A DNA stretch of 64,000 bases from Hyphomicrobiales bacterium (GCA_013214705.1 JABSRZ010000006.1:192530-256529), one strand, 5' to 3'; counted from the stretch's first letter, positions 24,738 through 34,190 are shown. Notes: generated by a model from the sequence alone, not told the origin. Program-made: numbers and translations.

Positions 24738-25481
24738 ATGGATATAGTTGATCTACAAAGTTTTTATTCGCGTCCATTGGGCCAAGCCGCTTGCAAATTA
24801 ATCACCCGCACCATTGGCGAATGTTGGCCAGATTTAACCGGCTATAGTATGTTGGGCATCGGCTTTGCCACACCCTATTTAGAACCGTTTAAAGATGAAT
24901 GTTTGACATCGATGGCTTTTATGCCTGCTCAACAAGGGGTTATGCGCTGGCCACAGTCCGAAAAAAATGCAGTTGCGTTAACCGAAGAGGCGTTATTTCC
25001 GTTAGCGGATAGCAGCATTGACCGCATATTAATTGTGCATGGGCTAGAGATGAGCCACAGCCCGCGCGAATATTTGCGTGAAGTGTGGCGGGTGTTAAAA
25101 CCTGATGGCCGGGCTATATTTGTGGTGCCAAACCGTTCTGGTATTTGGGCGCGGGTGGACAAAACCCCGTTTGGCCATGGCCGGCCTTTTAGCCAACCGC
25201 AAATGTTAGAATTGCTAAAATCTAATATGTTTTTGCCGATAAGTTGGTCGGGCGCGTTGTACATTCCGCCGACCAAACGAGATTTTATTTTAAAATCGGC
25301 CAATGCCTTTGAAAAATTTGGCCGTTGGGCGCGGGCAGGGCTGGGCGGGGTGACCATTATACAGGCCACTAAGCAAGTTTATGCGTGGCCGCCGGGTAAA
25401 ATGTTGCGCAAACAAAAACTGCAAGAAGCCATGATGAACCGGCGAGAATGCGGCAGTCATTATAGGCAATTAGATGACTGA
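24738..25481 (+). CDS. Class I SAM-dependent methyltransferase (methyltransferase type 11)
   Basis: A 247-residue methyltransferase. The SAM-binding fold is recognisable from LGIGFATPYLEPF near 35 (a degenerate motif I GxGxG) and LPLADSSIDRILIVHGLEMSHSPREYLREVWRVLKPDGRAIFVVPNR (about 85-135), the usual motif II-III helix. Substrate unknown. It is the conserved divergent neighbour of gloB in related genomes, which hints at an ordinary cellular role. A ribosome-binding site is weak (AAGAG, about 10 bases upstream). Confidence 0.87.
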   Translation: MDIVDLQSFYSRPLGQAACKLITRTIGECWPDLTGYSMLGIGFATPYLEPFKDECLTSMAFMPAQQGVMRWPQSEKNAVALTEEALFPLADSSIDRILIVHGLEMSHSPREYLREVWRVLKPDGRAIFVVPNRSGIWARVDKTPFGHGRPFSQPQMLELLKSNMFLPISWSGALYIPPTKRDFILKSANAFEKFGRWARAGLGGVTIIQATKQVYAWPPGKMLRKQKLQEAMMNRRECGSHYRQLDD

Positions 25482-25497
25482 TTGATTTAGCAGAAGG

Positions 25498-26112
25498 TTA
25501 TTTTTTGCTGAGTAAAAAAATAGCTTGGTCGCCAAATAAATTATTCATACCCATCCAGGCTGGTAATTTGAGCTTTTGGCCGCGTTTGTTTAAAATCACC
25601 GTGTCGAGAATTTTAATGTCTAAATCGTGACACAGGATTCTGAAATCGGTGATGGTGCAAAAATGCACATTGGGGGTTTCATACCACGTATATTCGAGGT
25701 TTTTAGTCACCGGCATTTGGCTTTTAAACGCCAAAGAACTGATCACCCGCCATTGGCCAAAATTAGGAAATGAAACAATGGCATGTTTGCCAATGCGCAA
25801 CATTTCTTTAAGCACCAAATCTGGCCGCTGGGTGGCCTGAATGGTTTTGCTTAAAATGACATAATCAAAAGCATTATCGGGGTAATAAGCTAAATCGACA
25901 TCGGCATTGCCTTGCATAACCGATAGGCCATCGGCCACGCAGGCGTTAACTCCGGTTTGGTCAAGCTCAAGACCTCTGGCATCTATATTTTTATTTTTGG
26001 TCAGCAGTTTTAACAATCTGCCATCGCCGCAGCCAATGTCCAATACGCGGCTGTTGGGGGCTATCATATCTGCCAATAATAACAGGTCGAAACGTTGTGA
26101 TTCAAAGCTCAT
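25498..26112 (-). CDS. metW: Methionine biosynthesis protein MetW
   Basis: MetW is a SAM-methyltransferase-fold protein that binds and activates homoserine O-acetyltransferase MetX in alphaproteobacteria. The 204-residue sequence has [17 protein letters not shown] (motif I near 20-35), [25 protein letters not shown] and VSFPNFGQW, and the diagnostic [19 protein letters not shown]. Its ATG overlaps the metX stop by 4 bp, so the two are translationally coupled, consistent with a MetX-MetW complex. Confidence 0.95.
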   Translation of the reverse strand: MSFESQRFDLLLLADMIAPNSRVLDIGCGDGRLLKLLTKNKNIDARGLELDQTGVNACVADGLSVMQGNADVDLAYYPDNAFDYVILSKTIQATQRPDLVLKEMLRIGKHAIVSFPNFGQWRVISSLAFKSQMPVTKNLEYTWYETPNVHFCTITDFRILCHDLDIKILDTVILNKRGQKLKLPAWMGMNNLFGDQAIFLLSKK

Positions 26113-27245
26113 AAATTTTCACCTTTATCGCAAATGTTATATTTTTGCGCCGTGCTGGTGAGGAAGCCCGAAACCGCAGAGAACATTTCTGGCTCATCTA
26201 ATAAAAATGCATCATGACCTTTGGGCGAGTTGACCTCGACATAAGAAACATTGGCCGCCACCCGGTTGAGCGCTTGGGCGATGAGCTTGCTTTCTTCGGG
26301 TGGGAATAGCCAATCTGAGGTGAAAGAAATGATGCAAAAACGAATGTCGGTATCGATAAAAGCGCTCATCAGGCTGTCATCAAATTTTGCCGCCAGATCG
26401 AAATAATCCATCGCCCGGGTGAGGTATAAATAGCTATTGGCATCGAACCTGTCGACAAAACTCATGCCTTGGTGGCGCAAATAACTTTCGATTTGAAAAT
26501 CGGCATCAAAACCAAAGCTTATGCTATCGCGGTCTTGCAAATTGCGGCCAAATTTTTGCTGTAGGCTTTGGTCGGACATATAGGTGATATGGGCGGCCAT
26601 GCGCGCCACAGCTAAGCCTTTAGCCGGTGATGTATTGAGACTGTGATAATTGCCGCTTTGCCAATTTGGGTCGGCCATTATGGCTTGTCTACCGACCTCG
26701 TGAAAGGCAATGTTTTGCGAGGAATGGCGAGAGCCAGTGGCAATGGGGATGGCGCTTAAAATGCGGCTTTTGTAACTTGCCGCCCATTCGAGCACCAACA
26801 TGCCGCCCATCGAGCCACCAATGACCGAAAATAACCTATCGATGTTAAAATGGTCAATAAGCCGGGCTTGTGCGCGCACCATATCAAATACAGTGACAAC
26901 CGGAAAATCCAAGCCATATATTTTGCCGGTATCTGGGTTTTGCGAGGCCGGGCCAGTGGAGCCTAAACAGCCGCCCAATACATTGGCACAAATGACAAAA
27001 TATTTGTCGGTATCTATTGGCAGGCCGGGGCCGACTAAATTTGCCCACCAGCCACTTTTTTGGGTCACTGGGTTGGTGGAGGCAACATATTGGTCGCCAG
27101 TTAGGGCATGGCAAATTAAGATGGCATTGGTTTTATTGGGGTTTAATGTGCCATAGGTGTCGTAAGAAAGTTGATAACGAAGCTGTTTGCCGCAATCGAG
27201 CTTTATCGGTTGGCTATCAATAAAAATGTCGGACTGATGATTCAT
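26109..27245 (-). CDS. metX: Homoserine O-acetyltransferase MetX
   Basis: MetX transfers acetyl from acetyl-CoA to L-homoserine for methionine synthesis via sulfhydrylation. The alpha/beta hydrolase fold of 378 residues has the nucleophile elbow [10 protein letters not shown] (Ser near 143), the [17 protein letters not shown] opening, [17 protein letters not shown] and the C-terminal catalytic Asp and His in [10 protein letters not shown] and [13 protein letters not shown]. The gene is first of the metXW operon. I looked for a SAM-II or SAM-V riboswitch in the 164-bp leader and did not find a convincing one. Confidence 0.96.
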   Translation of the reverse strand: MNHQSDIFIDSQPIKLDCGKQLRYQLSYDTYGTLNPNKTNAILICHALTGDQYVASTNPVTQKSGWWANLVGPGLPIDTDKYFVICANVLGGCLGSTGPASQNPDTGKIYGLDFPVVTVFDMVRAQARLIDHFNIDRLFSVIGGSMGGMLVLEWAASYKSRILSAIPIATGSRHSSQNIAFHEVGRQAIMADPNWQSGNYHSLNTSPAKGLAVARMAAHITYMSDQSLQQKFGRNLQDRDSISFGFDADFQIESYLRHQGMSFVDRFDANSYLYLTRAMDYFDLAAKFDDSLMSAFIDTDIRFCIISFTSDWLFPPEESKLIAQALNRVAANVSYVEVNSPKGHDAFLLDEPEMFSAVSGFLTSTAQKYNICDKGENL

Positions 27246-27427
27246 AAATGTGTGGCGGCGGTTCTGGTGTGGATATTGATTTTAGTTATCATAGCTTTAC
27301 TATGGCGTGATGAAAATACAAAATTTATTATGGTTTAATTCAATTTCTTTGATGGAATGCAAGTGAACGTGATATAGAGTGGGAGAAATACCCAAATAAA
27401 TGATGAAATGTGAAAAAAACTGCCTCT

Positions 27428-28246
27428 ATGACAGATAAAATTAACATATCCTTGCCAATTTCGCTGCTGGAGACGCGCGATAAAATAGATGCGATAGATT
27501 CTGAAATTCACCAACTTTTGATGCGGCGCGCCGATTTGGTGCAAAATGTGCAGAAAGCCAAAGAGGCTGAAGGCCCGATTGTAAACGCTATGCATGCCGA
27601 CCGCGAAATAGAAATGTTTAGGCGCTTTAGTGCCAACCATTCAGGCTGTTTGCCGCTCGCCAGCCTGCAGCGCATGTTTAGAGAAATGATTGCCACATTT
27701 AGCCATTTGCAATGCCCGTTTAAAGTGTTTGTGCTTAAGGGCGAGGCGTTGCACCGTGACACCGCGCGCTATTTTTATGGCACGGTGATTGAAATTGTCG
27801 AATGCGAAAATGTTGCCAGCCTGTTAAGCCAAGTGCAAGCCCCAACCAGCGACATTGTGTTGTTGCCTGCCTCAGCACAAGCCTTGGATGAATTTGCCAA
27901 GATAACCCAACAAGGTTGCCAAATATTCGCCCGTTTGCCATTTTGGGATGACGGTGCGGCCTATGGTTTAGAGCTGCCAGACATGTTTGTGATTGGCCAC
28001 GCACCGCTAAAAACTGTTGGCAATGATTACACGGTTTTCAAGGCCAATAAAGGCGCTGACATAGTGTTGCCATTGTTAGAAAATGCTGGCTATGAGTTGA
28101 TGAGCTATTATGAACATGCCGGCAATATATATTGCGTGATTAAGGCATTTGCCATTGTAGAAGGTGATTCTTGGCGAAGCCTCAAAAATAGTTTAGCGCA
28201 AAAGGATATTGTGGTGGATTTTCTTGGCATTTATGGCAAAGTGTGA
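27428..28246 (+). CDS. Chorismate mutase (AroQ) with extended C-terminal domain
   Basis: The first ~95 residues form an AroQ chorismate mutase domain (LLETRDKIDAIDSEIHQLLMRRADL, then RADREIEMFRRF-type active-site helix), which converts chorismate to prephenate. The remaining ~175 residues resemble the region seen in the alphaproteobacterial chorismate mutase family next to hisC and tyrC; they may act as a regulatory or ACT-like fold, though I see no clear ligand motif. The start could be GTG 27410 or ATG 27428; neither has a clear ribosome-binding site. It heads a run of five plus-strand genes for phenylalanine/tyrosine synthesis and others. Confidence 0.85.
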   Translation: MTDKINISLPISLLETRDKIDAIDSEIHQLLMRRADLVQNVQKAKEAEGPIVNAMHADREIEMFRRFSANHSGCLPLASLQRMFREMIATFSHLQCPFKVFVLKGEALHRDTARYFYGTVIEIVECENVASLLSQVQAPTSDIVLLPASAQALDEFAKITQQGCQIFARLPFWDDGAAYGLELPDMFVIGHAPLKTVGNDYTVFKANKGADIVLPLLENAGYELMSYYEHAGNIYCVIKAFAIVEGDSWRSLKNSLAQKDIVVDFLGIYGKV

Positions 28247-28271
28247 GCCATAGTTTGTAGAGGAATGAATG

Positions 28272-29399
28272 ATGAGTGACGCAGTTAAAACACCACAGCC
28301 AAAAGCTGGTATATTAGAGATTAATGCTTATAAAGCTGGCGGTGGTCAGTTTACTGGGGTCGAAAAATTATATCATCTTGCCTCTAACGAAACCCCGCAT
28401 GGTGCGCCACAGGCTGCCAAAGACGCGGTGGCGAATTTGGTCGCTATGCCCACTATGTCTAATGCGAATGGTGGATTGCAAGATTACCCCACCCCCGGCT
28501 CGGACGGTTTGCGTGCTGCCATCGCTGAGCGCCACGATATAGATGCGTCACGCATTGTGTGTGGCAATGGTTCGGACGAATTGTTAAACCTTATTGGCAA
28601 CGCTTATATTGGCGCTGGCGATGAAGCGATTATCACCGAATATGGATTTTTGGTTTATAAAAATGTCATTCAGGCCAATGGCGGCAATGTGGTGGTGGCC
28701 GCCGAAGTCAACCACACCGTAAATGTCGACAATATAATAGCCTGCGTTACCGACAAAACCAAAGTGGTGTTTGTGGCCAACCCCGGCAACCCAACTGGCA
28801 CCTATATTAGCGGCGCCGAAATTAGCCGTTTGCACAATGGTTTGCCAGCCGATTGCGTATTGGTGGTTGATAGCGCCTATGCTGAATTTTGCCACGAGGA
28901 TGATTACAGCGCTGGCATTGGCTTGGTGGAAGCGCATGAAAATGTGGTGATGACCCGCACATTTTCGAAAATTTATGGTTTGGCCGGTTTGCGTGTTGGC
29001 TGGTGTTATGCCTCGGTAAATATTATAGACGTTTTAAACCGCATCCGCGGCCCGTTTAATGTCAATGAAGCGGCACAAGTGGCTGGCAGCAAGGCGATAG
29101 CGGCACAAGAATTTGAAGCCATGTCGGTAGCGCATAATGACAAATGGAAAGCCATTATATTTCAACGGTTGAACGGTTTAGGGCTTAAAGTGACGCCGAG
29201 CCAAGCCAATTTTATGCTGGTGCATTTTGATGATAGCGGCAAAACAGCGCTAGAAGCTGACCGATATTTATGCTCCGAGGGCGTTGTGTTGCGCAGGTTA
29301 GAGCCGTATAATCTGCCCAATGCCTTAAGATATACGATAGGAAGCGATGAAGCCAATATATTGGTGCTTTCGCTGTTTGAAAAATTTATGAAAATGTAA
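28272..29399 (+). CDS. hisC: Histidinol-phosphate/aromatic aminotransferase (HisC family)
   Basis: A 375-residue fold-type I PLP aminotransferase. The Schiff-base lysine lies in TRTFSKIYGLAGLRVGW (about 240); NPGNPTGTY near 170 and DSAYAEF near 205 contact the cofactor; YPTPGS near 78 is typical for HisC. Placed between chorismate mutase and prephenate dehydrogenase it probably also works on aromatic keto acids, as known for HisC2-type enzymes in this group. Start: ATG 28272 (GAGGAAT spaced seven) is better placed than ATG 28269 one codon earlier. Confidence 0.92.
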   Translation: MSDAVKTPQPKAGILEINAYKAGGGQFTGVEKLYHLASNETPHGAPQAAKDAVANLVAMPTMSNANGGLQDYPTPGSDGLRAAIAERHDIDASRIVCGNGSDELLNLIGNAYIGAGDEAIITEYGFLVYKNVIQANGGNVVVAAEVNHTVNVDNIIACVTDKTKVVFVANPGNPTGTYISGAEISRLHNGLPADCVLVVDSAYAEFCHEDDYSAGIGLVEAHENVVMTRTFSKIYGLAGLRVGWCYASVNIIDVLNRIRGPFNVNEAAQVAGSKAIAAQEFEAMSVAHNDKWKAIIFQRLNGLGLKVTPSQANFMLVHFDDSGKTALEADRYLCSEGVVLRRLEPYNLPNALRYTIGSDEANILVLSLFEKFMKM

Positions 29400-29404
29400 A
29401 AAAT

Positions 29405-30352
29405 ATGAATGATTTTAAATTTGAAAAGATTGCTATAATTGGCCTCGGGCTGATGGGCAGTTCACTTGCGTTGGTGATAAAACAACGCGACATTGCCAAC
29501 TTAGTTATGGGGTTTGACATAAGTGAAGCCGTGCGCAAACGCGCTGCTGAACTTGAATTTTGTGACGCCATTGTGGATGATGTTGCAGAGGCCGTAGAAC
29601 AAGCCGATTTGGTTATTATGGCGGTGCCCGTAGGGGTGACCGGAGAGGTGGCCGCAAGCTTTATAAGTCATATGAAAAAAGGTGCGATATTGACGGATGT
29701 CGGCTCGGTAAAACAGGCGGTTATAGAGCAGGTTTCGCCACTATTGGCTGATAATGATGGCATACATTTTATCGCCTCGCACCCGATTGCAGGTAGTGAA
29801 TTATCTGGCCCAGATGCTGGGTTTGCCACAATATTTGACAATAAATGGACCATTATCACCCCGCTTGCCGATGTGGATACGCAAAAACTTGATGAGTTAA
29901 AGCGTTTTTGGACCGCATGTGGTAGCAATATAGAAATTCTGGATGCCAAACATCATGACAAAGTGTTGGCCGTTACCTCGCACATTCCTCAGCTAATATC
30001 GTATAACATGGTGGGCACAGCGGCGGATGTTGAAGAAATTACCCAAACTGAGGTGATAAAATATTCGGCTGGTGGTTTTAGAGATTTCACCCGCTTGGCG
30101 GCATCTGACCCGACCATGTGGCGCGATGTATTTTTACACAATAAAGAAGCTGTGTTGGAAATGTTGGCCTGTTTTAATGAAGATTTGGTGATGTTACAAC
30201 GCGCCATAAGGCGTGGCGATGGCGACATATTATATGAGTTTTTTGCCCGCACACAGAATATGAGAAATGAACTGGTTGACGCAGGGCAAGAAGTTGCTGG
30301 CACAAATTTTGGCCGCGATGAAAATGCAAACAAGGCAGATGATGCAAGTTGA
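29405..30352 (+). CDS. Prephenate/arogenate (cyclohexadienyl) dehydrogenase
   Basis: TyrA/TyrC-family enzyme of 315 residues: oxidative decarboxylation of prephenate or arogenate toward tyrosine. The NAD(P)-binding motif is IGLGLMGSSLA (about 11-21), followed by VGSVKQAV, HPIAGSELSGP near 130 (catalytic His) and the C-terminal helical dimerisation domain with AGGFRDFTRLAASDPTMWRDV. It is 5 bp after hisC, and its last codons contain the start of the ChaC gene. Together with the two preceding genes it forms the terminal tyrosine/phenylalanine unit. Confidence 0.94.
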   Translation: MNDFKFEKIAIIGLGLMGSSLALVIKQRDIANLVMGFDISEAVRKRAAELEFCDAIVDDVAEAVEQADLVIMAVPVGVTGEVAASFISHMKKGAILTDVGSVKQAVIEQVSPLLADNDGIHFIASHPIAGSELSGPDAGFATIFDNKWTIITPLADVDTQKLDELKRFWTACGSNIEILDAKHHDKVLAVTSHIPQLISYNMVGTAADVEEITQTEVIKYSAGGFRDFTRLAASDPTMWRDVFLHNKEAVLEMLACFNEDLVMLQRAIRRGDGDILYEFFARTQNMRNELVDAGQEVAGTNFGRDENANKADDAS

Positions 30353-30893
30353 TTATAGCGACATAGACGAATTATGGGTGTTTGGTTATGGTTCACTAAT
30401 GTGGCGGCCGGGCTTTGACTATGTCGAAAAAGCACCCGCAAAATGTGTTGGCTTTCAACGTAAATTTTGCATATATTCGACCGTTTACCGTGGTACACCG
30501 GAAGATGCCGGGCTGGTATTGGGTTTGGATGTTGGCGGCGAAACTATAGGCATGGCGTTTAAAGTTGCGCCAGAAAATAAAACTCTGGTGATGGATTATT
30601 TGCGCGAACGTGAGCAGATAAATGACGTATACCGCGAGATATTACACCCGTTAGATATAGTTGGGCATGGCATTAAAATGGGTATATTTTATGTGGCGAT
30701 TGATGGCCATGAACAATATGCTGGCGATTTAAGCCCCGACCAACAGGCCGAAATTATCGCCCGGAGTGCGGGTGGTATGGGCAGCAATAAAGATTATTTA
30801 TTCAACAGCCATGATATTTTACTTGAGCTTAATATACACGATGAATATATGGCTGGGTTGGTGAATAGAGTGAAAGCCAAATTAACGGACTGA
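30342..30893 (+). CDS. ChaC-like gamma-glutamylcyclotransferase
   Basis: ChaC-type enzymes cleave glutathione to 5-oxoproline and Cys-Gly. The 183 residues start with the substrate-binding loop WVFGYGSLMWRPGF, then KCVGFQRKFCIYS and the catalytic-glutamate helix MDYLREREQINDVY (Glu near residue 90), with the family end RSAGGMGSNKDYLFN. I choose the ATG at 30342 because AAGG lies six bases upstream and the family begins at this point; it overlaps the end of the dehydrogenase gene by 11 bp. With the GGT-like enzyme and the glyoxalases it points to active glutathione turnover. Confidence 0.92.
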   Translation: MQVDYSDIDELWVFGYGSLMWRPGFDYVEKAPAKCVGFQRKFCIYSTVYRGTPEDAGLVLGLDVGGETIGMAFKVAPENKTLVMDYLREREQINDVYREILHPLDIVGHGIKMGIFYVAIDGHEQYAGDLSPDQQAEIIARSAGGMGSNKDYLFNSHDILLELNIHDEYMAGLVNRVKAKLTD

Positions 30894-30898
30894 AAGTT

Positions 30899-31426
30899 AT
30901 GCAGACCTATATAGCGTTGTTACGTGGCATAAATGTTGGCGGCAACCACATTGTTAAAATGGCCGAGCTTAAAATTTTATGCGCCCAATTGGGGTTTGAA
31001 AATATCCGCACTTATATACAAAGTGGCAATGTGATATTTGATTCGAATTTAACTGACAAAGCCGAATTTGCCAACCAACTTGGGTTGGTAATTGAACAAA
31101 AATATGGGTTTTTGCCGAAGATATTTATATTAGAAAAAGCCCAATTGTTGGCCGTGCTGGCCAAACAAAGCCTAAGTTTTGACGATGAAAAATATGTATA
31201 TTTGTACTTTTTGCAGCAGCCTGCAAAATTGGCAAAATTGGCTGATATAGAAGCCTTAATGGCCATAGGCGATGAATATAAATTAACCGATGATGTTTTT
31301 TACCTACATTGCCCCAATGGCATTGGTAAATCTAAATTATTAGATAAGTTAGAAATTTTGTTGGGGGTTAAAACCACCACCCGAAATTTGCGCAGTGTCA
31401 AAAAAATTATTGGGTTATTGGGCTAA
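30899..31426 (+). CDS. DUF1697 family protein
   Basis: A 175-residue member of DUF1697, a small alpha/beta family of unknown function. Diagnostic is the opening YIALLRGINVGGNHIVKMAELK and IRTYIQSGNVIFDS; the end TTRNLRSVKKI is also typical. The ATG is 5 bp after the ChaC stop, so it belongs to the same transcript. Its last 12 bp overlap the convergent LysR gene. Nothing else in the sequence suggests a reaction or partner. Confidence 0.92.
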   Translation: MQTYIALLRGINVGGNHIVKMAELKILCAQLGFENIRTYIQSGNVIFDSNLTDKAEFANQLGLVIEQKYGFLPKIFILEKAQLLAVLAKQSLSFDDEKYVYLYFLQQPAKLAKLADIEALMAIGDEYKLTDDVFYLHCPNGIGKSKLLDKLEILLGVKTTTRNLRSVKKIIGLLG

Positions 31427-32329
31427 ATTCATTACAGAATTATCTATATCATTAGATTGAGCTTGCAACAATTGCCAAAAATGGCTGGCCACTGGGCCTA
31501 ATATCTTATGGGTAATGGCGTAAAAATTAATCAGGATATAATTTTCATTGCCATCGGGTTTTATGGCGATTAATTGATTGTTGGCTAACTCGGCTTCGAT
31601 TAAATATTTCGGTAATTTGCCCCAGCCCAAATCATTGATAATCATTGTTTTTTTGGTGTTAAAATCATTGACATACCATTTTTTTTGCCCATCCAAAGAG
31701 CCATATTCGAAATCTCTAGTGAGGCTGCCGGAGTCTTGCAAAATAATTAAATATTCGGCCTTTATCTGATTAACCGAGACCAAATTAGGGTGGCGGGCGA
31801 CCAGTGATGGCGATGCGACATTGATCAGCGCGTGGTCATTTAAATACACATAATTGAGGGTTTTATTTTTGCTGGCTCGACCTTGACGTGGGCTGATGGC
31901 AATGTCGACCTCGTCATTTAGCAGCGCATCAAACGCGCCAGATAAATATTCTTGGCGGATGATGAAATTGGTATGCGGGTATATTTTTTGCATTTGAGCC
32001 AATGTGGGGGTGAGTTGCGAAATGTCAAAAATACCATCGACAGTGAGGCGTATTTCTGATTCGTGGCCTTGCGATAAATGCTGCGTAACTTGCCGTAAAA
32101 TATCAGTTTCGGCAAGCACGCGTTTGGCGTGGCTATAAATTTGCTTGCCCTCGGTGGTTAATTTTAACCGGTAGCCAGTGCGGTCTATAATGCTGATGTC
32201 GAGCTGAGTTTCGAGCTGCTTTAAGCCGCGGCTAATGGCGGGTTGGGTTTTATTTAGCTTTTGGCTAGCGGCTTTTACATTGCCCAAATCAATGACAGTG
32301 GTCAGCATTAGCAATTGGTCTAAAGTCAT
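31415..32329 (-). CDS. LysR-family transcriptional regulator
   Basis: A 304-residue LTTR. The N-terminal winged helix-turn-helix (about 1-60) reads LDQLLMLTTVIDLGNVKAASQKLNKTQPAISRGLKQLE; the remainder is the periplasmic-binding-like effector domain with RLTVDGIFDISQL, DEVDIAISPRQG and LGWGKLPKYLIEAEL. The last is like the ArgP/LysG-type GWG motif, and no ligand is evident. It is divergent from a DoxX-family gene; LTTRs commonly control the divergent neighbour, and the 122-bp gap is AT-rich with dyads (TTAATTATAATTA) fitting an LTTR box. Confidence 0.92.
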   Translation of the reverse strand: MTLDQLLMLTTVIDLGNVKAASQKLNKTQPAISRGLKQLETQLDISIIDRTGYRLKLTTEGKQIYSHAKRVLAETDILRQVTQHLSQGHESEIRLTVDGIFDISQLTPTLAQMQKIYPHTNFIIRQEYLSGAFDALLNDEVDIAISPRQGRASKNKTLNYVYLNDHALINVASPSLVARHPNLVSVNQIKAEYLIILQDSGSLTRDFEYGSLDGQKKWYVNDFNTKKTMIINDLGWGKLPKYLIEAELANNQLIAIKPDGNENYILINFYAITHKILGPVASHFWQLLQAQSNDIDNSVMNLAQ

Positions 32330-32451
32330 TTTTCTTGGTATCTATATAATTAAAAGTTATCTAGTCTATTAATTATAATTACTATTTATTATAAAAACAA
32401 CCTATTAAGCTCGACCTATTAAGCTTGAAGAACCAACCAATGGAGTGAAAA

Positions 32452-32823
32452 ATGGAAAATATGAAACCAAAAATAATTTGGGCTGTTATCGGACTTGCAG
32501 CGCTGGCCTTTGTGGCAATTGGCACAATGAAATTAATGGGCACCCCGGAAATGCATGCATCCTTCGCCCAAATGGGCCTGCCTTCTTGGTTTGGATATTT
32601 TATTGGCGCATGTGAAGTTGCCGGCGGCATTGGCCTGCTAATCCGTAAATTAAGTGCACCAGCCGCCGCTGGTTTGGCATTAATCACACTGGGCGCTGTG
32701 GGTTTTCACATAAGCTATACGCCGCTTACCCAAGGCATACCGGCACTGGTTTTGTTTATACTCTCGGTGGTTATATTTTTAGACAGACGCGATGACGCGA
32801 TGTTTTTATTTGGTAAAAAATAG
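32452..32823 (+). CDS. DoxX-like membrane protein
   Basis: A 123-residue integral membrane protein with four helices (about 8-28, 45-65, 70-90, 95-112), of the DoxX-like family. The opening helix with KLMGTPEM and the FGYFIGACEVAGGIGLLIRKLSAPAAAGL segment are characteristic. Function unknown; often under LysR, TetR or MarR control together with oxidoreductases. Here it is divergent from the LysR gene and has a good GGAG ribosome-binding site and a strong terminator after it, so it is probably the LysR target. Confidence 0.85.
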   Translation: MENMKPKIIWAVIGLAALAFVAIGTMKLMGTPEMHASFAQMGLPSWFGYFIGACEVAGGIGLLIRKLSAPAAAGLALITLGAVGFHISYTPLTQGIPALVLFILSVVIFLDRRDDAMFLFGKK

Positions 32824-32842
32824 GCTTTAATAACAACGGTTG

Positions 32843-32876
32843 AAGCAGCGCTTAAAATTTTAGGCGCTGCTTTTTT
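32843..32876 (+). terminator. Rho-independent terminator of the DoxX-like gene
   Basis: AAGCAGCGC (32843-32851) pairs with GCGCTGCTT (32864-32872), then TTTT. Begins 20 bp after the stop. Confidence 0.85.
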
Positions 32877-32908
32877 ACGCCAACTACCAACTATCTTTAT
32901 AAAGTGGT

Positions 32909-32956
32909 AGTTTACCAACTTCCAATATGAAATGAAAGTTTACCAACTTCCAATAT
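32909..32956. repeat. 20-bp duplication across the glyoxalase I stop codon
   Basis: AGTTTACCAACTTCCAATAT occurs at 32909-32928 and 32937-32956, 28 bp apart. The second copy encodes the last residues (IGSW) and stop of gloA on the minus strand; the first is the duplicate just downstream. Probably a small tandem duplication. Confidence 0.85.
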
Positions 32957-33362
32957 TTTCATATTTTGCCCATTTTTCGGGCACGGCCATGTTATCGCCA
33001 TTTTGCAAAATCTCGATGGATATGCCGTCGGGTGATTTTACAAATGCCATATGGCCATCGCGCGGCGGGCGTAAAATTGTGTGGCCCTCAGCTTCACATC
33101 TATCGCAGGTTTGCATAATATTTTCGACCCCAATGGCAATGTGGCCAAACGAATTGCCATCGCTATAGGTTTTGGTTTCGCCCCAATTATGGGTAAGCTC
33201 GATCAGAAAGTCACTTTTGCCATCACCAAGAAATATAAGCGAAAAACGCCCGGCTTCACTGTCGTGCCGCCGCACTTCTGTTAGGCCAAAAATTTCATAA
33301 AATGCCAATGATTTTTCGACATCCAATACGCGCACCATTAAGTGTAATAAGTTCATTTTCAT
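32940..33362 (-). CDS. gloA: Lactoylglutathione lyase (glyoxalase I)
   Basis: Glyoxalase I isomerises the methylglyoxal-glutathione hemithioacetal to S-lactoylglutathione. The 140-residue VOC protein has the four metal ligands in the expected places: His in NLLHLMVRV (residue 7), Glu in FLIELTHNWG (about 55), His in FGHIAIGV (about 73) and Glu in ISIEIL (about 121), a pattern known for Ni/Co-type enzymes. The glutathione-contacting THNWG is present. It pairs functionally with gloB at 23878-24639. The last codons are duplicated just downstream of the stop. Confidence 0.92.
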   Translation of the reverse strand: MKMNLLHLMVRVLDVEKSLAFYEIFGLTEVRRHDSEAGRFSLIFLGDGKSDFLIELTHNWGETKTYSDGNSFGHIAIGVENIMQTCDRCEAEGHTILRPPRDGHMAFVKSPDGISIEILQNGDNMAVPEKWAKYENIGSW

Positions 33363-33419
33363 TCCAGTTTGGTTAGGGGGTTGATATGATAAGGTAAATA
33401 AAGCGAAAATGGCAATGTT

Positions 33420-34022
33420 TTATTTTACCGCCCACGCCATAGCGTCTTCTAGCCGGTCATTACCCCAAAATAATTCGCCATCTTGGGTGATGACGCTTGG
33501 CGCACCAAATATGCCTTTGGTTTGTGCATCCGCGGTGTTGGCAAATAATTGCTGTTTAATTTCTGCGGCTTGGGTTTGCACCAATATTTCGGCAGCCTGA
33601 TGACCTAAATTGGCCAATATGTCGGCCAATGTGGCCAGTTCGGCAATGTCTTTGCCGTGCGCAAATTGAGCCCTGTAAACTTGTCTGGTAAAGGCCGCGC
33701 GCTGGGCGCCATCATCTAAACACAAGGCCACCCGTGCCGCCAATAAGCTATTTTGTGGCATTTTGACGGTCGAGCTAATAAACGGAATTTTATATATTTT
33801 GGCACTGCGTTGGATGTCGCGCCACATATAGTCACGCTTGGGTTTATTGCTGGTAAAGGGCGAGCCTACAAGCCCGTTAGATTTAAAAATAGGCCCTAGC
33901 AAAAATGGCTTCCAGGCGATGACTAGTCCGTTGCTTTCGGCCATAGCCTCAATGCGTTCTGCTGTTAGATATGAATATGTAGAAGCAAAATCAAACCAAA
34001 ATTCAATTATTTTATTGGTCAT
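33420..34022 (-). CDS. DsbA-like 2-hydroxychromene-2-carboxylate isomerase family protein
   Basis: A 200-residue thioredoxin-fold protein of the DsbA/kappa-GST subfamily. It opens IIEFWFDFASTYSYLTAERIE; the active-site position of this family is a Ser/Thr rather than CxxC, and here S/T residues of ASTYSY take that place. The middle helical insert (KRDYMWRDIQRSA) and the end GIFGAPSVITQDGELFWGNDRLED match 2-hydroxychromene-2-carboxylate isomerases. In organisms without naphthalene pathways these are glutathione-dependent isomerases of unknown substrate. The start ATG 34022 has a perfect AGGAGG five bases upstream; an upstream in-frame start at 34091 is not needed. Confidence 0.88.
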   Translation of the reverse strand: MTNKIIEFWFDFASTYSYLTAERIEAMAESNGLVIAWKPFLLGPIFKSNGLVGSPFTSNKPKRDYMWRDIQRSAKIYKIPFISSTVKMPQNSLLAARVALCLDDGAQRAAFTRQVYRAQFAHGKDIAELATLADILANLGHQAAEILVQTQAAEIKQQLFANTADAQTKGIFGAPSVITQDGELFWGNDRLEDAMAWAVK

Positions 34023-34127
34023 AAAACCTCCTATTGTTGGTGAAATTAGTTTACATTTAGAGACGCTGAATGCAACTTTAATCGCCTGCATATAGAGGCT
34101 TTAGGCTAATTTTATTGGCCGAGAACC

Positions 34128-34172
34128 AAAACAGCCTCGCCCAGCCTCGCACCGGGAGGGCGGGCGAGGCTG
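34128..34172 (-). terminator. Rho-independent terminator of ald
   Basis: Minus strand: CAGCCTCGCCC pairs with GGGCGAGGCTG (11 bp) followed by TTTT, 20 bp past the ald stop. The loop contains a second copy of the arm word (GCGAGGCTGG), so alternative pairings are possible. Confidence 0.8.
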
Positions 34173-34190
34173 TGGGTAGCAGATGCTAAA

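Noticed and set aside
27246..27409. Possible SAM-II/SAM-V riboswitch upstream of metX
   Set aside because: A CATAG/CTATG hairpin and A-rich stretches are present but the conserved GCUAAAAAGG-type element and pseudoknot arms are not recognisable.
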